This document shows, piece after piece, positions 21,550 through 23,802 of a stretch of DNA of 23,802 nucleotides. This DNA comes from an uncultured Actinomycetes bacterium. Its GTDB lineage: Bacteria > Actinomycetota > Thermoleophilia > Solirubrobacterales > 70-9. The position numbers were made by a program, and so were the translations under genes. Each line of letters opens with the position of its first letter. The first letter of the stretch is position 1. The DNA lies in NCBI GenBank assembly GCA_937907435.1, contig CALCIA010000258.1, forward strand, positions 1-23,802, read 5' to 3'. The notes under the pieces were generated by a model. The model saw nothing but the letters and a program-made list of their open reading frames with translations, was not told the DNA's origin and did not search any database.

Positions 21550-21623
21550 GCCCCTGTAGCTCAGTTGGTTAGAGCGGCGGCCTTTTAAGCCGCGCGGCGC
21601 GGGTTCGAGTCCCGCCGGGGGCA
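21550..21623 (+). tRNA. tRNA-Lys (anticodon UUU)
   Basis: 74 nt including the discriminator A. The acceptor stem pairs GCCCCTG with CGGGGGC. The D arm has GCTC/GAGC around AGTTGGTTA. The anticodon stem is GCGGC/GCCGC with loop CTTTTAA, giving anticodon TTT. The variable loop is GCGGC and the T arm is GCGGG-TTCGAGT-CCCGC. The CCA end is not encoded. It reads wobble AAA/AAG lysine codons. It lies 179 nt after the abiE toxin gene and 15 nt before the next CDS. Confidence 0.97.
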
Positions 21624-21638
21624 CTGGAGGAGGAGGCC

Positions 21639-22148
21639 ATGGACCAAGTCAAGAGCCGGCTCGACCAGCGCTTCAGCGGACCCGGGGCGGAGGCGACGCC
21701 TTGGCGGGAGACCGAGCGGGTGCTGGAGGCGGCGCAGCTGTTCTGGATCACCACCGTCCGCCGCGACGGTCGGCCCCATGTGACGCCGCTGGTCGCGGTC
21801 TGGGACGACGGCGCGCTGCATTTCGGGACCGGGCCCGGTGAGCAGAAGGCGGTCAATCTCGAGGCGAACGCGAAGGTCGCCCTGACCACCGGCTGCAACG
21901 GTTGGGAGGGGGGTCTGGACGTCGTGGTCGAGGGCGAGGCCGAGCGGGTCACGGACGTCGCTCGCCTGGCCGAGCTCGCCGCGGCCTGGGAAGAGAAGTG
22001 GGACGGTCAGTGGCAGTTCAGGCCGGTCGCCGAGGGCTTCTCGCACGAGGGCGACGAGGGCATCGTCCACGTCTTCGCGGTGCGTCCGGCCAAGGTCCTC
22101 GCGTTCGGCAAGAGCCCGTTCAGCCACACCCGCTACGTCTTCGGGTAG
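21639..22148 (+). CDS. PPOX-fold (pyridoxamine phosphate oxidase-like) flavin/F420-binding protein
   Basis: A 169-residue split-barrel protein. Family-like segments are FWITTVRRDGRPHVTPLVAVWDDGALHFGTG (split as FWITTVRRDGRPHVTP and LVAVWDDGALHFGTG, about 37-67), KAVNLEANAKVALTTGC and DVVVEGEAERVTD, then a C-terminal VHVFAVRPAKVLAFGKSPFSHTRYVF. Members bind FMN, F420 or haem and act in general redox chemistry; with a genome of this type an F420 role is plausible but unproven. Strong ribosome site GGAGGAGG at 21626-21633. Only 15 nt separate it from tRNA-Lys, with no room for a separate promoter, so it is probably cotranscribed with the tRNA. Confidence 0.85.
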   Translation: MDQVKSRLDQRFSGPGAEATPWRETERVLEAAQLFWITTVRRDGRPHVTPLVAVWDDGALHFGTGPGEQKAVNLEANAKVALTTGCNGWEGGLDVVVEGEAERVTDVARLAELAAAWEEKWDGQWQFRPVAEGFSHEGDEGIVHVFAVRPAKVLAFGKSPFSHTRYVFG

Positions 22149-22177
22149 GCGGCGCGCCCCTGCGTCCATGGGCCGGG

Positions 22178-23593
22178 TCAGGCCGGCGCCGCGGCGGTCG
22201 GGGTGCGCTCGCGCAGCCGGACCCGCAGGTTCCTCGGGCTCATCGTGAAGCCGAGCAGCTCGGTCACCGGCTCGGCGGTGGGGTCGAGGGTGAGGTCGAA
22301 GTTGCGGGCGATCATCGCCAGGGCGGTCTTGGCCTCGAGGAAGGCGAGGTTGCGGCCGGGACAGAAGCGCGGGCCGGCGCCGAAGGTGAGGAAGGACTTC
22401 TGGTCGGGCGGGGCGAGGTCGCCGTCGTCGAGCCAGCGCTCGGGGCGGAAGTCGGGGGCGCGCTCGACGTCGCGCATCCCGGCCGCGCGGGTCAGCAGCA
22501 GGATCCGCGTGCCCGCCGGCACCGCGATCCCGCCGACCTCGGTGTCGGCGAGCGGCTCGGCGCTGCCGACCGGGGCCACCGATTTCAGCCGCATCGACTC
22601 GCGCAGCACGGCCTCGCCGTAGTGGAGGTGCTCGACCGTCTCGTAGCGGGAGGGGTAGCGCTCTTCGCCCAGCACCTCGCGCGCCTCCTCGGCCCAGCGG
22701 GCCTGCACCGCGGGCATCGTCGCCAGCGACCAGATCGTCCAGGCCATCGTGTGCGAGGTGGTGTCCTCGCCGGCCAGCAGCAGGGTCAGGACGTTGCCGA
22801 GGATCTCCTCGTCGGTGAAGGTCTCGTCCTTCTCCTGCGCGGCGACCATGCCCTCGAGGAAGTTCTCCGGGGCCTCCCGCAGCTCCGGGCGGGCGGCGAT
22901 CCGCTCCCTCGCCTCCTCGATGAAGGAGATGACGGTCCGCCGGAGCGCCGCCATCGAGCGGTCCAGCTCACGGTCCGCCGGCAGCTTGACGTGGCGCCAA
23001 TAGGGAAACGGCGCCAGCAGCCGGCGGTTGGTGGCGTGGAAGACCCGATGCAGCTGCTCCTGCAGCTCGCCGTCGCCGCGCTCGAGCGTGTTCAGGTCAT
23101 GGCCGAAGGCGAGCGCCGAGGTGACGTCGACGGTGAAGGAGGAGAGCGCGGCGCCGATCTCGATCGGCTCCCCGGCGCCGGCGGCCGGCTCGAGGCGGGC
23201 GAGCAGCCGCCGCGTGCAGGTGGCGACGACGTCGAAGTAGCGCTGCAGGTGGTTGCTGTTGAGCGCCGTCACCGCCAGCCGCCGCGCCCGGCGCCAGTCG
23301 GACCCCTCGGCGGCGAAGACGCCGACCGTCCCCCACATCTCTTCGGTGATCGTGCGGATCTCGCTCCAGCGGCTGAAGCCGTCGGGCCGCTCGCGCAGGA
23401 TCTCGTTGATGACGTCGGGGTCGGCGATCACGACGATGCGGCGCGGGCCGATGTCGAAGCGGTAGATCGGCCCGTAGACCTCCGACCAGCGCTCGGCGAT
23501 CAGGTGCATGCGGCCGGTGCGGACCCGATGCGCGTTCCCGAGGACGGGAAGACGCCGGGGTCCGGGCAGATCCTCGATCGTCCTCACCGCCAT
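22178..23593 (-). CDS. Cytochrome P450
   Basis: A 471-residue P450. The I-helix oxygen-activation motif LAGEDTTSHT is near residues 273-282, the ExxR pair is E332/R335 in LRESMRL, the meander has FRPERW, and the haem loop FGAGPRFCPGRNLAFLE has the cysteine ligand C411. No membrane anchor is visible, so it is soluble and needs a separate ferredoxin and reductase, neither of which is in the window. Substrate unknown; the sequence style is closer to fatty acid or terpenoid hydroxylases than to macrolide P450s, which is only an impression. I chose ATG 23591-23593; GTG 23600-23602 would add three residues but has its purine-rich site too close. Convergent with the PPOX gene, 29 nt apart. Confidence 0.95.
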   Translation of the reverse strand: MAVRTIEDLPGPRRLPVLGNAHRVRTGRMHLIAERWSEVYGPIYRFDIGPRRIVVIADPDVINEILRERPDGFSRWSEIRTITEEMWGTVGVFAAEGSDWRRARRLAVTALNSNHLQRYFDVVATCTRRLLARLEPAAGAGEPIEIGAALSSFTVDVTSALAFGHDLNTLERGDGELQEQLHRVFHATNRRLLAPFPYWRHVKLPADRELDRSMAALRRTVISFIEEARERIAARPELREAPENFLEGMVAAQEKDETFTDEEILGNVLTLLLAGEDTTSHTMAWTIWSLATMPAVQARWAEEAREVLGEERYPSRYETVEHLHYGEAVLRESMRLKSVAPVGSAEPLADTEVGGIAVPAGTRILLLTRAAGMRDVERAPDFRPERWLDDGDLAPPDQKSFLTFGAGPRFCPGRNLAFLEAKTALAMIARNFDLTLDPTAEPVTELLGFTMSPRNLRVRLRERTPTAAAPA

Positions 23594-23802
23594 CGACGCC
23601 ACCCTTCCACCCGACCGTCATACGGATATGCGGATCGCCGGCGAGGCGTTAGGGCTAGGAATCGGTACGCCACTGGTATTTCCTGCGTGGGGATGTTAGT
23701 CCACGCGGCGGATCTCGGGGGGCGGGGGCGGGGTCCGAGGCGCGCGCGGCCGTCCGAGGATGGTCCTGGGCTCCTCATGGGGGTCCTGGCAGGCTGTGAC
23801 CC
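23594..23802. other. Gene-free end of window upstream of the P450
   Basis: About 200 nt with no gene that I can support. It contains the short inverted repeat CATA-CGGA-TATG (23619-23630), 26 nt upstream of the P450 start, which could be part of an operator, and a GCGTGG/CCACGC hairpin near 23685-23706. No clear promoter boxes were found. Confidence 0.35.

Noticed and set aside
19619..21623. AbiE module as an integrative element using tRNA-Lys as attachment site
   Set aside because: I found no second copy of the tRNA 3' end in the window and no integrase; adjacency alone is not enough.
23584..23778. A 64-codon minus-strand frame at the right edge
   Set aside because: Low-complexity composition and no ribosome site; it overlaps the likely regulatory region of the P450.

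Overview
The window is 23.8 kb of very GC-rich DNA. Genes are tightly packed, most joined by GTGA, ATGA or TGATG overlaps, with frequent GTG and TTG starts. Gene content and style suggest a high-GC actinobacterium, probably of the Thermoleophilia (Solirubrobacterales-like). That placement is inferred from style and protein flavour only; there is no rRNA here.

Layout. 1-196: no gene, but a perfect 16-bp hairpin and three tandem 31-32-nt repeats. 197-2456 (-): lipB-lipA-GNAT acetyltransferase operon for lipoic acid synthesis. 2495-4132 (+): large polytopic membrane protein of glycosyltransferase-C-like build. 4199-7655 (-): a five-gene overlapping operon in the order small membrane protein, tyrosinase, tyrosinase-associated domain protein, single-HKD PLD-family protein, phospholipase C/acid phosphatase-family phosphoesterase. 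7725-13192 (-): lpdA (E3), then a DsbA/2-hydroxychromene-2-carboxylate isomerase-like gene and E1alpha-E1beta-E2 of a 2-oxoacid dehydrogenase complex; these are the enzymes that use the lipoyl cofactor made by LipA and LipB. 13253-14486 (-): thiE followed by a four-helix membrane protein. 14555-16886 (+): TPP riboswitch, thiO and a thiS-thiG fusion, so both strands here serve thiamine synthesis, the cofactor of E1. 17004-19425: a CMD/AhpD-like gene whose 3' end is lost into a convergent zinc-ribbon gene, then an acyltransferase-3 membrane protein. 19619-21370 (+): type IV AbiEi/AbiEii toxin-antitoxin pair with a recognisable promoter and operator. 21550-22148 (+): tRNA-Lys(UUU) with a PPOX-fold flavoprotein 15 nt behind it. 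22178-23593 (-): cytochrome P450. 23594-23802: no gene seen.

Points that stand out. (1) The tyrosinase/PLD/PLC operon is a gene combination I do not recognise as a described system. (2) Four copies of a 43-47-nt two-part palindromic element (4150, 11764, 15272, 15836) keep their shape while the stem sequence changes, and two copies sit in frame inside thiO. (3) Several start codons lie exactly 6 nt after a -10 hexamer, implying leaderless mRNAs. (4) The AbiE promoter carries an AAGTTTT/AAAACTT inverted repeat touching the -35 box. All functional statements are read from the sequence by eye; no database search was run.
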